Notes: generated from the letters alone by a model not told the origin. 64,000 nt of DNA from CAZEQK01 sp964514395 (GCA_964514395.1 CAZEQK010000004.1:62001-126000), one strand, 5' to 3'. Positions 7,335 through 16,968 are shown, numbered from the stretch's first letter. Made by a program: numbers and translations.

Positions 7335-9590
7335 TTAATAAGATGTAGCTTTATTTTCTTGGTACTGATTTCTTACAGATAAGAAGCGATAAAAGGTAAC
7401 TGCTGCAACCGCTCTAGTTACTTCTTGTTTAGGATGAAAATGTAATCCATCGCCGTGCATAATGTCAAGACTTGATACAATTGCTATTTGACCTGGATAC
7501 TTAGATTTAATCTGGTCATCATATTTATAAATGAATAAATCTTTTGTTTGAGATAATTTTTCATAGCCAAGGGCTCTAACAATGAATTGTGCCAGTTCTT
7601 CACGACTAACCGGTTCATTAGGGTTAAACTTCTCATCCTTATTTATGGAAATCAAGTTTAATTTCACTGCTTCTTCAACATATGGGGAATACTTCGATTG
7701 TAACGATACATCTTTAAATGTAGCCTTAGAATAGTTAAATAATGGATAAAATCTTCCGCCGCTAGATGCCATTAGAAACATTTTTACTAATTCTCCACGA
7801 GTTAGTTTACTGTTTGGTAGGACTTTGCCGTTTTTTACGTCTAATGCATTATAGTCAACCATTAACTGAAGCTCTTTCTCTGCCCAGTTTCCTTCAATAT
7901 CGGTTGGCTTCGTAGTTTGGACAAGGTTCCCGTCTTCTCGATTTCTCCATTTCCCTGTGGTGGCATCTAAAAATGTTGCTGAGCTGTAGGTATTAGATGG
8001 TTTATAAACGAGAATTGCTTTTCGTTTTGTGTTAGAGTCAGCTTTTGATGGATCTATTATTGGTGCAATATATACTAATTCTAAGTGAGTGTTATTTAGG
8101 ATCATTTTTTTTGCTTCATTCTTATCCATTAATGTTGGTAATTGTTCAGGGTATTTTGTCATACTCCATTGCATACTATAATTATTTACACTATGGTTTA
8201 TTAGACTAATAGAAACGTTGATGCTATCTCTTTCCGTAGGAACACCGTTTACTAATCTTTTGAAGATAAAGAATATTCTATCCTGTACACCTATATTGTT
8301 TTGACTTTGATTCGCGAAATATATTTGATTTGCCTTGGAAGGGGCGAGCTTTTTAACGGTATCCATTGCCAACTCTTTTGCCTGATCATAGGATATTTTA
8401 GGTTGAGTATTATTATCAGTAGACGTTACAGGTATATCATGATAATAATTAAGAATTTGGCCAGTTATAGCATCGATTGTCATGCTACCATAATTGACTC
8501 TTACATTTGAATTTTTATCTTGAGTTTGCCAATTAATACTCCACATACCGTGATTTGTCATGTAGCTATTTGAGCTGTAGTTGACACCTTTGATATCTGG
8601 ATTTATTACATGAAAGTAATTAAAATAATTCTTGGCTATAGTTAATACTTCATCCTGAGTTAGTTCCTTTCCATCCTCTTTTGGTGGGTTAGCTAATGGT
8701 TTATCCGCGATAGGGGAATAATCGGTATCAGCTTTATTCTGATTTGGATAGAAATATTGCTCACCAGTTTTTGCATTTATCATTACTGGGGTTATGGATC
8801 CAATAAAGGTTAAAAAGGGAGTGGGACTTTCATTTGTTACCTTATTACTATATGGAAAAATGTATATTGGATTCATATTCAAATAATTCGTATATTGCTG
8901 TTTCGCCTCATCTAATGAAATATGTTGAAGGTTTGAATCAAACTCCACATCATTGTCATAGTTAAAACGGAAACTGGTAACGATTCCGTTTCCATTAACC
9001 TGAATATTTAAATGAACATCATCAAATGGTATACCATTGACCAGATATCGGTATGAAAAACTATAATATATCGGTCCACTTAAAGAAGGCATATAATTAT
9101 CCAAATAATTATTATCTATTTCAATTTTGTCAAACAGACTTGGATAAAATTGTTGGATGTATTTATCGGCAATCTCTTTTGCTTGATCTAAAGATACTTT
9201 AGCTGGGAATAGCACATTTTTAGACGAATAGTGATAAGCATTAACATTCATTATTTCTCCAGTTTCTGAATCGATAGCTACACCAATATTTGAGGAATGG
9301 TTATTTTCATCCTGTGACGACCAATTGATATTCCATACAGTATGCTTTGTATTACCCCAAGTAGTGTTAAAATAAATATTTGTCACTTTGTAGGAATCAG
9401 GTATATTAATAGATTTTTTTACTAGAGAAATGGCATCATCCTTTTGGATTTTTGGTGTTATTAAGCTTTGATTGCTATTGCTTGTAGTTGGTGTAGCATT
9501 TCCAACAGCAAAGGTATCTACAGGTAAAATTGAAACAATTAACATGGAAATGATCAAAATTGTAATCATTTTGGTTCTAGTTTTTTTCAT
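7335..9590 (-). CDS. Exported YcdB/PepSY-like repeat protein with C-terminal S-layer homology domains
   Basis: A 751-residue protein with a clear signal peptide ('MKKTRTKMITILIISMLIVSILPVDTFA'-type start, basic then hydrophobic). The body holds repeated units of the form 'DQAKEIADKYIQQF', 'VNGIPFDD', 'IDSETGEIMN' and 'DAITGQILNYY', as in YcdB/YcdC and PepSY-like proteins. The C-terminal 190 residues contain two good SLH modules ('NWAEKELQLMVDYNALDVKNG' about 568, 'YSPYVEEAVKLNLISINKDEKF' about 640) and a weaker third, which anchor proteins non-covalently to the cell wall. Function beyond surface location is unknown; PepSY modules are often proposed to restrain peptidases. Start supported by GGAGAGGAG. 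It stands alone, divergent from the next lipoprotein gene. Confidence 0.8.
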   Translation of the reverse strand: MKKTRTKMITILIISMLIVSILPVDTFAVGNATPTTSNSNQSLITPKIQKDDAISLVKKSINIPDSYKVTNIYFNTTWGNTKHTVWNINWSSQDENNHSSNIGVAIDSETGEIMNVNAYHYSSKNVLFPAKVSLDQAKEIADKYIQQFYPSLFDKIEIDNNYLDNYMPSLSGPIYYSFSYRYLVNGIPFDDVHLNIQVNGNGIVTSFRFNYDNDVEFDSNLQHISLDEAKQQYTNYLNMNPIYIFPYSNKVTNESPTPFLTFIGSITPVMINAKTGEQYFYPNQNKADTDYSPIADKPLANPPKEDGKELTQDEVLTIAKNYFNYFHVINPDIKGVNYSSNSYMTNHGMWSINWQTQDKNSNVRVNYGSMTIDAITGQILNYYHDIPVTSTDNNTQPKISYDQAKELAMDTVKKLAPSKANQIYFANQSQNNIGVQDRIFFIFKRLVNGVPTERDSINVSISLINHSVNNYSMQWSMTKYPEQLPTLMDKNEAKKMILNNTHLELVYIAPIIDPSKADSNTKRKAILVYKPSNTYSSATFLDATTGKWRNREDGNLVQTTKPTDIEGNWAEKELQLMVDYNALDVKNGKVLPNSKLTRGELVKMFLMASSGGRFYPLFNYSKATFKDVSLQSKYSPYVEEAVKLNLISINKDEKFNPNEPVSREELAQFIVRALGYEKLSQTKDLFIYKYDDQIKSKYPGQIAIVSSLDIMHGDGLHFHPKQEVTRAVAAVTFYRFLSVRNQYQENKATSY

Positions 9591-9739
9591 ATGAACTCCT
9601 CTCCTTGCTTAAAATATTTTTTTCATTTACTTAGACGGAGTTAAAATGTAAATTGTTCCAATTTTTTTGAAAAAGATGATAAATTGATTACAGTACTTTT
9701 TATTTTAATGTGTTAAAATAACGTAAGGAGGTGGTCTAT

Positions 9740-11059
9740 CTGCATAAGAAAAAAATGTTTATTATTCTATTTGTTATAGCAATCATAAGTTTTATTCCTT
9801 TAGCCAGTTGTACAATCGAAAACTTTAATAAGCCAGTTACTAATGACCCTCCAGTAAATTATTTAAATACGGATGAATGGAATAAAGCTAAAGATGTAGA
9901 ACAGACCTATGATATTAATTCTTTATATAATTTAACGGCCCCTCCAAAGCTAGAAGAATTATTATTGAATAGTATTTTTATTAAGCATGAAATAGAGAAT
10001 CATCTGCCATATTTATATGGTTATAGTCCCGATGGTCATTATGCAGCTTTTATCTATTACGTTGATAATAAGGATAAGGGCTTTCTTGTACAAATATTCG
10101 ATACTTTATCAGGTAATGTTACATACTCTGTTTTAATACCAGATGATGATAAAATGGTTGAATCGAGAGAGTTTGCATTAGCAAAGGAAGTATTGGATAA
10201 AGGTTTTCACATTCAAATTACTCCTGATAAGTTGGGTTTTCAAGATGGGATGGAATATAAAATTAACGATGAAACATGGTATTTTCAAGAAGAAAAAAAT
10301 GAATCTAATTCCTTTATGAGAATAGCGAATAATAAAACGAAAAATTATTGGTTATTACTTGAAGACAAAAATATCTCATTTAAAGAGAAGCCAATAGAGA
10401 TGTTCACCTTTCCAGGAAAGCCAGACTTTATTACATTTATTATTCATCAAAATCTCTTTAATAAAAACCCAAACATTGATTTCACACCAGTATTTATAAA
10501 ATTGGCTAATATAAATGCATATAATAGCACTGATGGGAAAAGAAGAGAAGCTGATATTTGGCTGTATGGAAACTTTAGTTTTATTTATAATCAATGGAAT
10601 ACAGGAAGCCAGACAGGGTTTATTGCAACTATTCCATCTAATAATGTAAGTGATGGTAATACAAAACAGACAGAGGAAAATAAAGTGAATCAGACTGGTG
10701 GAACGAATTCTAGCCAAGAAAACGTTGGTCAGACAAACCAAATAATGAAGACTGAAGTTAATAAGATGGATAAGGCTACTGTTGATCAGTGGATATATTT
10801 AGATTATGAAGGTAAGATGCAATGGTATGGAAATGCTCGAGGAATATTCAATGCTGAAACAAAGCCGATACAACCAAATAATCATTTATTTTATTACCAT
10901 ATACAGGTGATACCGGCTATTAATAGTGAAGCGATGCAATATTTCGTTGTGGATCAATATGATAAAAATACAAATGAACTGTTAAGAACGATTGAATTTA
11001 AATGGGACGATAAGACAGAGAATTTAGTACCAATCCAAAAAATTCAAACCTATGAATAA
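9740..11059 (+). CDS. Predicted lipoprotein of unknown function, probable CTG start
   Basis: About 440 residues. A short basic N-terminus (HKKK), a hydrophobic stretch and the lipobox 'LASC' mark a lipoprotein signal. I do not recognise a domain. The middle (about 285-345) is a low-complexity Asn/Gln/Thr-rich linker, and a C-terminal segment of about 90 residues is rich in aromatic residues. The start is odd: the ribosome site AAGGAGGTGG occupies 9725-9734, so the in-frame GTG at 9731 lies inside it and ATG 9755 is 20 bases away and would remove the basic residues. CTG at 9740 has the right spacing. Followed within 35 bases by a phosphatase gene, so probably co-transcribed. Confidence 0.6.
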   Translation: MHKKKMFIILFVIAIISFIPLASCTIENFNKPVTNDPPVNYLNTDEWNKAKDVEQTYDINSLYNLTAPPKLEELLLNSIFIKHEIENHLPYLYGYSPDGHYAAFIYYVDNKDKGFLVQIFDTLSGNVTYSVLIPDDDKMVESREFALAKEVLDKGFHIQITPDKLGFQDGMEYKINDETWYFQEEKNESNSFMRIANNKTKNYWLLLEDKNISFKEKPIEMFTFPGKPDFITFIIHQNLFNKNPNIDFTPVFIKLANINAYNSTDGKRREADIWLYGNFSFIYNQWNTGSQTGFIATIPSNNVSDGNTKQTEENKVNQTGGTNSSQENVGQTNQIMKTEVNKMDKATVDQWIYLDYEGKMQWYGNARGIFNAETKPIQPNNHLFYYHIQVIPAINSEAMQYFVVDQYDKNTNELLRTIEFKWDDKTENLVPIQKIQTYE

Positions 11060-11092
11060 TGTAATTAATTAATGATAAATGGAGTTATTAAT

Positions 11093-11707
11093 ATGGAAAC
11101 AATCGTTTATTTGGTAAGACATGGAGAGACAGATTGGAATAGGGAAAGAAGATTTCAAGGACAAAAGGATATTCCCTTAAATCAATACGGTAAGCGACAG
11201 GCAAACAAATTAGCGGATTATTTTGTAATTAAAAAATTTTCTATTGACTCAATTTATTCTAGTGATTTAAAACGGGCAGTATTAACTGCAGAATTTATAG
11301 CAATGAAGTTGAATCATATCGTTCATGTTCATTATGGTCTAAGAGAAAGAAATTTTGGAGATTTAGAAGGGAAAAAGATAGATGATATTAAGCAGCATAA
11401 TCCAGGAATAAATTTAGCAAATATTGATCAATACAAGGACCTAAATATTGAAGAATATAATGCGTTTAAATCAAGGATTTATCATACTATTTTAAATATA
11501 TCTGAGAATCATATTGGAGATCAAGTTGTAATTGTATGCCATGGTGCTGCTATAAATGCATTCCTACATGAAGTTTCAGAGGGTAATATGGGGTCAGGTA
11601 AGACGAAAATAGATAATACGAGCATTACAACGGTTGTATATAATCACAGAAAAAGTCAATGGAAGATTGAAAATGTGAATGATTTGACTCACATTGATGT
11701 AATTTAA
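11093..11707 (+). CDS. Histidine phosphatase family protein (phosphoglycerate mutase-like)
   Basis: A 204-residue cytosolic enzyme of the His-phosphatase branch 2,3-bisphosphoglycerate mutase family. The phosphohistidine motif is 'LVRHGETDWN' (His10), followed by 'YSSDLKRAVLTAE' (second Arg), 'LRERNFGDLEGK' and the second catalytic His in 'VIVCHGAAINAFL'. The family removes phosphate from diverse small molecules; the substrate cannot be read from sequence. Start ATG 11093 lies eight bases after GGAG; an upstream in-frame ATG at 11072 lacks a ribosome site. It sits between a lipoprotein gene (33 bases) and a diguanylate cyclase gene (20 bases), probably one transcript. Confidence 0.85.
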   Translation: METIVYLVRHGETDWNRERRFQGQKDIPLNQYGKRQANKLADYFVIKKFSIDSIYSSDLKRAVLTAEFIAMKLNHIVHVHYGLRERNFGDLEGKKIDDIKQHNPGINLANIDQYKDLNIEEYNAFKSRIYHTILNISENHIGDQVVIVCHGAAINAFLHEVSEGNMGSGKTKIDNTSITTVVYNHRKSQWKIENVNDLTHIDVI

Positions 11708-11727
11708 AATGGGAAGAAGGAAATGGA

Positions 11728-13620
11728 ATGTACTCTCCTATTAATACTTTTTCAGAGAAAGACACATATGAAAAAGACAGATGGCTTATTGATTTATATT
11801 ACAACGTTGTAAGAAAGCTCAAAGATAATAAAATATTATGGGATAAAGGGAGCCTTCTTCTTGCCAACGAGAAAGCAACGATATTACATGTGGAATCAAC
11901 TAAGGATTTTCCTGTAAGTCAAATATTATCAAATATAGATTTCAGTGTGGAAGCGGTTGGAAAGAATGCTATTGGTATTACTGCAAAAACAGGGGAGAAG
12001 GCAACTATTCTTGGAAAAGAGCATGATTTAGATCTTTTGCATTCCTATACATCGGTTTCTGTTCCCTTTTTTAATAATGAAAATAAATTAATTGGAGTGA
12101 TTGGATATCTTACCGACTTGGCTGATCAAGATATTGCAGAAGGTAAATTACAAGAACTTCTAACCATGTTTAGTTTGGCTTTAGATAATTATCAAGAGTT
12201 AAAGAAGCTTAAGAAAGAAAATCTTAAAAAAGATGATTTATTATCTTTTTCACGTAGATTAAATTCTATATTCGATGTTAATGATGTTTTATTAGAAGCT
12301 ATAAAAATTATGAACCTATTATATCCAAAGGATCAATTAGAATTTTTAATGACTCATGATTATTTCGTACAAGATGCTTCAATAAAACAATTTGCTTTTA
12401 TTCCAAATAGCAACAATATTAAAAGTAAGGCTTTTCTTCAGGGAAGATTATTTGTAGAACGAAGAAAAGGTAATGAAATATATGAGTTAGCAGTGCCTTT
12501 AAAAGGAAAACAAGGCGTTTACGGTATTATACATCTTATCTGTCATGATAATGTTCAAACCTATGACAGTGAAAAAGTGGATTATGTATCAACCATTGCT
12601 GATATCATTAGTAGAGCTCTTGAGAAGGCTAATCTATATCATCAATCCATTGTCTCTATAAAAGAATTGCAAATCATTAATGAATTAACAAAACGATTAA
12701 ATCAAAGTCTTGATAAAGATGAGATTCTTCATTTTATCATCAATGAATCTCTAAAGTTATTCGCAGCAGAAAATGTAAGTATATTGAAACTAGATGAAAC
12801 GTCTCGGTTATTAAAAATAATTGCCTCCCATGATAAATCTAATATTGGCAATAGTATTTTGTCTGATTATGGTTATATGGGTTTAGTATATAAAAATAAT
12901 GAACCGATTATCTTTTCTGATTTGAGAAATGACACAAGTGTTCATGATATTTTTGTGGAAAATAATAATTTTAGGTCATTGATTTCTGTACCTATCAACG
13001 TCAATAAAAATTTTATTGGTATTTTGTCTGTGTATAGTATTAAGCCTTACCATTTTTCTTATAAAGATTTTCAGCGATTGCAATTGTTTTCTCAGCATAT
13101 TGGGCTTACCCTAACAAATGTTTTTTTTCACGAAAGACTTCACCAAATGGCTATTACTGATTATCTTACTGGTTTATTTAACCGTTCATATTTGGACAAA
13201 CAGATTGAAATTTCAAGAAAAAAAGACAAGTTTGGGTCTTTACTCTTATTCGATATTGATGATTTTAAAAAGATAAATGATAAATATGGTCACCAGGTTG
13301 GAGATCAGGTTTTAATTCAAGTAGCTAATATTATTAGAGAAAGTATCAGAGAGGAGGATGTGGCTGCAAGGTGGGGCGGAGAAGAAATCGCTGTCTATTT
13401 ACCGAATTTAGATTCTGAAATTTCAGAATCTATTGCTACTCGTATCTTAAAATATATTAGGGATAAAATAAACCCAAGCATTACCATATCATGTGGCACA
13501 TCCACATGGATTTCCGATTTATCAAATAAAGATTTTATTAAATTAGTGAAGGAAGCAGATCAAGCTTTATATGAAGCGAAGAAAAATGGCAAGGATCAGG
13601 TGATAATTTTTAATAGATAA
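11728..13620 (+). CDS. GAF-domain diguanylate cyclase
   Basis: A 630-residue soluble protein. An N-terminal GAF-like region (about 20-135, with 'VGKNAIGITAKTGEKATILG' as in AcoR-type sensors) is followed by two further GAF domains (about 175-305 and 310-465) and a GGDEF domain (470-630) opening with 'TDYLTGLFNRSYLD'. The active-site loop is G550-G-E-E-I554, a conservative variant of GG(D/E)EF, and the RxxD inhibitory site is intact as 'REED' five residues before it, so an active, product-inhibited cyclase making c-di-GMP is expected. No EAL or HD-GYP domain is present. The GAF domains imply ligand or redox sensing. Start supported by AGAAGG seven bases upstream. Confidence 0.9.
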   Translation: MYSPINTFSEKDTYEKDRWLIDLYYNVVRKLKDNKILWDKGSLLLANEKATILHVESTKDFPVSQILSNIDFSVEAVGKNAIGITAKTGEKATILGKEHDLDLLHSYTSVSVPFFNNENKLIGVIGYLTDLADQDIAEGKLQELLTMFSLALDNYQELKKLKKENLKKDDLLSFSRRLNSIFDVNDVLLEAIKIMNLLYPKDQLEFLMTHDYFVQDASIKQFAFIPNSNNIKSKAFLQGRLFVERRKGNEIYELAVPLKGKQGVYGIIHLICHDNVQTYDSEKVDYVSTIADIISRALEKANLYHQSIVSIKELQIINELTKRLNQSLDKDEILHFIINESLKLFAAENVSILKLDETSRLLKIIASHDKSNIGNSILSDYGYMGLVYKNNEPIIFSDLRNDTSVHDIFVENNNFRSLISVPINVNKNFIGILSVYSIKPYHFSYKDFQRLQLFSQHIGLTLTNVFFHERLHQMAITDYLTGLFNRSYLDKQIEISRKKDKFGSLLLFDIDDFKKINDKYGHQVGDQVLIQVANIIRESIREEDVAARWGGEEIAVYLPNLDSEISESIATRILKYIRDKINPSITISCGTSTWISDLSNKDFIKLVKEADQALYEAKKNGKDQVIIFNR

Positions 13621-13737
13621 TCATTACCTTTCGAATTTTCAAAATATTTATAAAAAGAGGTAATGTATACTTTATGATTGCATGAAAAAAGTGTAAAATT
13701 GAATTAATAAATAGACAATGAGGGGAATGTCAAATAA

Positions 13738-14757
13738 ATGAGTGATTTTCCTTTAATGATTAAAAATAATGAGGATAATATTATTTCACTTGAAATTCCT
13801 ACACCATTTCCTGTAGGTGCTGTTAATCTATATTTAATATTAGGAGATAAACTAACATTAGTAGATACAGGACCTAAAACAGAATTAGCATGGAAATCAT
13901 TAATTTACCAATTAAATATGAATGGCCTAAGAATAAAAGATATTGATCAAATTATATTAACACATCACCATGTGGATCACAGTGGGTTGCTATCCATCTT
14001 ACTTGAACACCATCCAAATTTAAAAGTATATGCTCATGAAGCAACGGTTCCATGGGTAGAAAAAAGAAAAAATGTGATAGAGCAAATGATTCATTTTTAC
14101 GAAAATTTATACCTTGAAAATGGATTGGCATACTCCGATATTATAGCAATGAAAAAGTATCATGATTATTTTGAACAATATTTTGACCCAGTTAAAATAG
14201 ATCATATTTTGCATGATGGCATGGAATTAGAGGGGCATTCTGACTGGAGTGTTATGCATAATCCTGGTCATGCACAAGGTCATATCTCTCTTTATCATCA
14301 GAACACAGGTACTTTGATTGCAGGAGATCATCTTATCGAGCATATTTCATCTGGAACCTTTATTGAACCACCATTTGAACAAGATATGACAAATTATGGA
14401 GTTAGGCCAAAGATAGTGATAGATTATAAAGATTCCCTTGAACGAATGTTGGAATTAAACCTGAATAGGGTTTTATCTGGACACGGAAAAGTAATTACAA
14501 ATCCAAACAGTATCATTGCCAAGGAACTAAATAAATTCGAACAAAGAGCTGAGAAAATATTATCACATTTAAATAATCACACGGTTACAGTCTATGATTT
14601 AATGAAGCTGGCTTATCCAAATAGATATGATAAACATTTGCATTTATTTTTTTCTGAGGTATTAGGGACTTTAGATTTATTAGAGAGTCAGGGAAAAGTA
14701 AGTACAATAAAAGAAAAAGGACTAGTAAAGTATTATATTGCAAAACATATGATGTAG
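13738..14757 (+). CDS. MBL-fold metallo-hydrolase
   Basis: A 339-residue metallo-beta-lactamase-fold enzyme. The metal motif HxHxDH is H76-H-H78-V-D80-H81 within 'LTHHHVDHSG'. 'MHNPGHAQGHISLY' supplies the next His, 'AGDHLIEH' the bridging Asp and 'LSGHGKVI' the last His. A C-terminal extension of about 70 residues, 'YDLMKLAYPNRYDKHLHLFFSEVLG', looks like the winged-helix tail of the LACTB2/YflN type. Substrate is unknown; relatives include thioesterases, glyoxalase II and ribonucleases. Separate from the upstream cyclase gene by 117 bases. Ribosome site AGGGGAA. Confidence 0.85.
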   Translation: MSDFPLMIKNNEDNIISLEIPTPFPVGAVNLYLILGDKLTLVDTGPKTELAWKSLIYQLNMNGLRIKDIDQIILTHHHVDHSGLLSILLEHHPNLKVYAHEATVPWVEKRKNVIEQMIHFYENLYLENGLAYSDIIAMKKYHDYFEQYFDPVKIDHILHDGMELEGHSDWSVMHNPGHAQGHISLYHQNTGTLIAGDHLIEHISSGTFIEPPFEQDMTNYGVRPKIVIDYKDSLERMLELNLNRVLSGHGKVITNPNSIIAKELNKFEQRAEKILSHLNNHTVTVYDLMKLAYPNRYDKHLHLFFSEVLGTLDLLESQGKVSTIKEKGLVKYYIAKHMM

Positions 14758-14781
14758 TAGAAGTTATAACATAATAAATAA

Positions 14782-14812
14782 AAGCGGCCAATCTATGGTC
14801 GCTTATTTTCAT
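14782..14812 (+). terminator. Intrinsic terminator after the MBL gene
   Basis: A 9-bp stem with one G-T pair (14782-14790 with 14796-14804), 5-base loop, then ATTTTC. Moderate strength; the PAP2 gene begins 10 bases later, so read-through is possible. Confidence 0.5.
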
Positions 14813-14822
14813 AGGAGGTTCT

Positions 14823-15470
14823 ATGGAGACTAGTTATAGAAAGAAGAAGATTACCTTTGCTTTATTATCATTCTTGATTATCATTTATGGTTTAATTATC
14901 TTTTTAGTCATAACAAATCATATGGGATGGTTTGATCTACCAATCAGTAATGTAATTCAACGTCTAGAATCCCCAGTACTTACGAATTTGATGGAGATTT
15001 TTACCTTTATCGGCTCATCCACTATGGTTATTACTATTTCTATAACCTTTATGATCTTTTTGTTTTTCTTTTTTAAGTATAGGTACGAACTTATTTTTTT
15101 TGCTATTTCCATCATAGGGTCTAGCATTATTAATGTGGTATTAAAGAATATCATTCAGAGAGAAAGACCTACCTCACACAGAATAATTGATGCTTTAGGC
15201 TTTAGTTTTCCAAGTGGACATTCTATGGCGGCATTTACACTTTATGTTACATTAGCTTATATGCTTTGGAAGCATGCTGACACAAACTTTTTAAAACTTA
15301 TCATTACCATAGGATCCACACTGATAATACTTCTTATTGGTATTAGTAGAATATATTTAGGTGTTCATTACCCAAGTGATGTGATTGGTGGTTATATAAC
15401 AAGTGTATTTTGGCTACTTATTATCACAAAAGCATACTATTTCATACAAAATATGGATTTAAAGAGATAG
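14823..15470 (+). CDS. PAP2-family membrane phosphatase
   Basis: A 215-residue integral membrane protein with five to six helices. The three phosphatase motifs are complete: K108xxxxxxR115-P, P130-S-G-H133 and S175-R-x5-H182-x3-D186. The family dephosphorylates lipid phosphates such as undecaprenyl pyrophosphate or phosphatidylglycerol phosphate at the outer membrane face; the BcrC-type role is possible but not provable here. Start has AGGAGG four to five bases upstream, slightly close. Stand-alone. Confidence 0.88.
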   Translation: METSYRKKKITFALLSFLIIIYGLIIFLVITNHMGWFDLPISNVIQRLESPVLTNLMEIFTFIGSSTMVITISITFMIFLFFFFKYRYELIFFAISIIGSSIINVVLKNIIQRERPTSHRIIDALGFSFPSGHSMAAFTLYVTLAYMLWKHADTNFLKLIITIGSTLIILLIGISRIYLGVHYPSDVIGGYITSVFWLLIITKAYYFIQNMDLKR

Positions 15471-15537
15471 TTTTTACTTTTTATTAAAAATCAATTTAAT
15501 TTAGGTTCATTTTATGTTATCGTGAAATAGGAAGAAT

Positions 15538-15551
15538 TGACAGCGCTTTCA
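15538..15551 (+). promoter_or_regulatory. cre-like CcpA site overlapping a -35 element
   Basis: TGACAGCGCTTTCA matches the catabolite-responsive consensus TGWAANCGNTNWCA at 13 of 14 positions (C for A at position 4). It overlaps a TTGACA (15537-15542) that could be the -35 box of the gamma-lyase gene, with a poor -10 (ATGATG) 17 bases on. Binding here would be expected to repress; this is inference. Confidence 0.5.
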
Positions 15552-15584
15552 TAATAAGAATGATGTTAAGTAGGGGGAGTAAAA

Positions 15585-16778
15585 ATGAGTAATAATAATA
15601 AACTTGGTTTTTCCACTAAAGCTATACATTATGGATATTCATCAAAGGATAACGAAGGTGCACTTAGCCCACCAATTTATCAAACTTCTACTTTTGTTTT
15701 TGATGATGTTGAACAAGGTCGAGCAAGATTCGCTGGAGAAGAAGCAGGGTATATCTATACTAGGTTGGGTAGTCCAACCGTTAAAATTTTAGAGGAGCGA
15801 ATAGCTGCATTAGAAGGTGCAGAGGCAGGTATAGCTTTCGCTTCTGGTATGGGGGCTGTTTCAGCAGTTATTCTTGGCTTATTAAAATCAGGCGATCATA
15901 TTATAGCTTCAGATGCATTGTATGGAGGAACCTATACCTTATTGGAATTATTAAATGAGAAATATGGCATTGAATACACATTTGTTGAAATGTCAGCTAC
16001 TCCTGAATTAATCAGAGATTTTGTAAAGCCAAACACAAAAATGGTCTACATTGAAACACCTATGAATCCAACGATGAAATTAGTAGATCTTAAAAAAACT
16101 GCTGCTATTTCAAAAGAGCTTGGTTTAATAAGTGTTGTAGATAATACATTTACATCACCTTATTTACAAAGACCTTTAGAATATGGAATAGATATTGTTC
16201 TGCACAGTGCGACTAAGTATATCGGTGGTCATGGAGATGTTATAGCAGGTTTGGTAGTTGGAGAGAAGGATACTATTCATCATATTAGGATGACTTCGTT
16301 AAAGACAATTGGTGCTGTTATGGCTCCATTTGACGCATGGCTGTTATTGCGTGGACTAAAGACATTGGCAGTTAGGCTAGATAGACATTCAGAAAACGCA
16401 ATGAAAATTGCACGTTTTCTAGAGAATCACCCTAAAATAGATAAGATTTTTTATCCTGGATTAAAAAGCTTTCCTCAATACGAATTAGCACAAAAACAAA
16501 TGAGTGCTCCAGGTGGATTAATCAGCTTTGAAGTAAAAGGTGGCTTACAATCAGGAATTGATCTGTTAAATCATATTGAAGTATGTAAATTAGCAGTTAG
16601 TCTTGGTGATATTGATACTTTGATTCAGCATCCTGCATCGATGACTCATTCACCAATTCCAAGGGAAAAACGTTTAGAAATGGGTATCACTGATGGTTTA
16701 ATTAGATTATCTGTCGGTTTAGAAGATGTAGATGATATCATAAATGATTTAGAGAATGGTCTTTCCTTCGTGAAATAA
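15585..16778 (+). CDS. Cys/Met metabolism PLP-dependent enzyme, methionine gamma-lyase-like
   Basis: A 397-residue fold-type I PLP enzyme. 'YIYTRLGSPTVKILEERIAALEG', 'ASGMGA', 'LYGGTY', 'IETPMNPTMKLVD' and 'HSATKYIGGHGDV' (PLP lysine K211) match the Cys/Met group, and the end 'MTHSPIPREKRLEMGITDGLIRLSVGLED' is closest to methionine gamma-lyases. Those enzymes release methanethiol, ammonia and 2-oxobutyrate. The active-site Cys of the Pseudomonas enzyme (LYGCT) is Gly115 here, so cystathionine or homocysteine gamma-cleavage is an alternative. GGGGGAG ribosome site. Single gene followed by a terminator. Confidence 0.85.
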   Translation: MSNNNKLGFSTKAIHYGYSSKDNEGALSPPIYQTSTFVFDDVEQGRARFAGEEAGYIYTRLGSPTVKILEERIAALEGAEAGIAFASGMGAVSAVILGLLKSGDHIIASDALYGGTYTLLELLNEKYGIEYTFVEMSATPELIRDFVKPNTKMVYIETPMNPTMKLVDLKKTAAISKELGLISVVDNTFTSPYLQRPLEYGIDIVLHSATKYIGGHGDVIAGLVVGEKDTIHHIRMTSLKTIGAVMAPFDAWLLLRGLKTLAVRLDRHSENAMKIARFLENHPKIDKIFYPGLKSFPQYELAQKQMSAPGGLISFEVKGGLQSGIDLLNHIEVCKLAVSLGDIDTLIQHPASMTHSPIPREKRLEMGITDGLIRLSVGLEDVDDIINDLENGLSFVK

Positions 16779-16818
16779 AATGGCTAGAATAAACTGGATT
16801 ATATTTTGAAACCATACA

Positions 16819-16850
16819 AAACGATCCTACATCTGAAGGGGTCGTTTTTT
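16819..16850 (+). terminator. Intrinsic terminator after the gamma-lyase gene
   Basis: Stem 16819-16827 with 16839-16847 (9 bp including one G-T), then six Ts. Confidence 0.75.
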
Positions 16851-16968
16851 CTTGGCATCCTTTCAATTAATTGATAGGAAAAGTTTTCCCAAAGTGTTTA
16901 ACGGAATAATGATAAGCTGTTTATTTGTGTTAAAATAAGTGGAGAAAAGTGCTTAGGAGGGATTGTAG

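Noticed and set aside
10376..10741. 121-codon minus-strand frame inside the lipoprotein gene at 9740
   Set aside because: Antisense to a gene with a signal peptide, and the translation has no coherent domain.
11093..11707. Calling this histidine phosphatase CobC or phosphoglycerate mutase
   Set aside because: Its neighbours are a lipoprotein and a diguanylate cyclase; a separate paralogue sits in the cob operon, so the substrate is left open.
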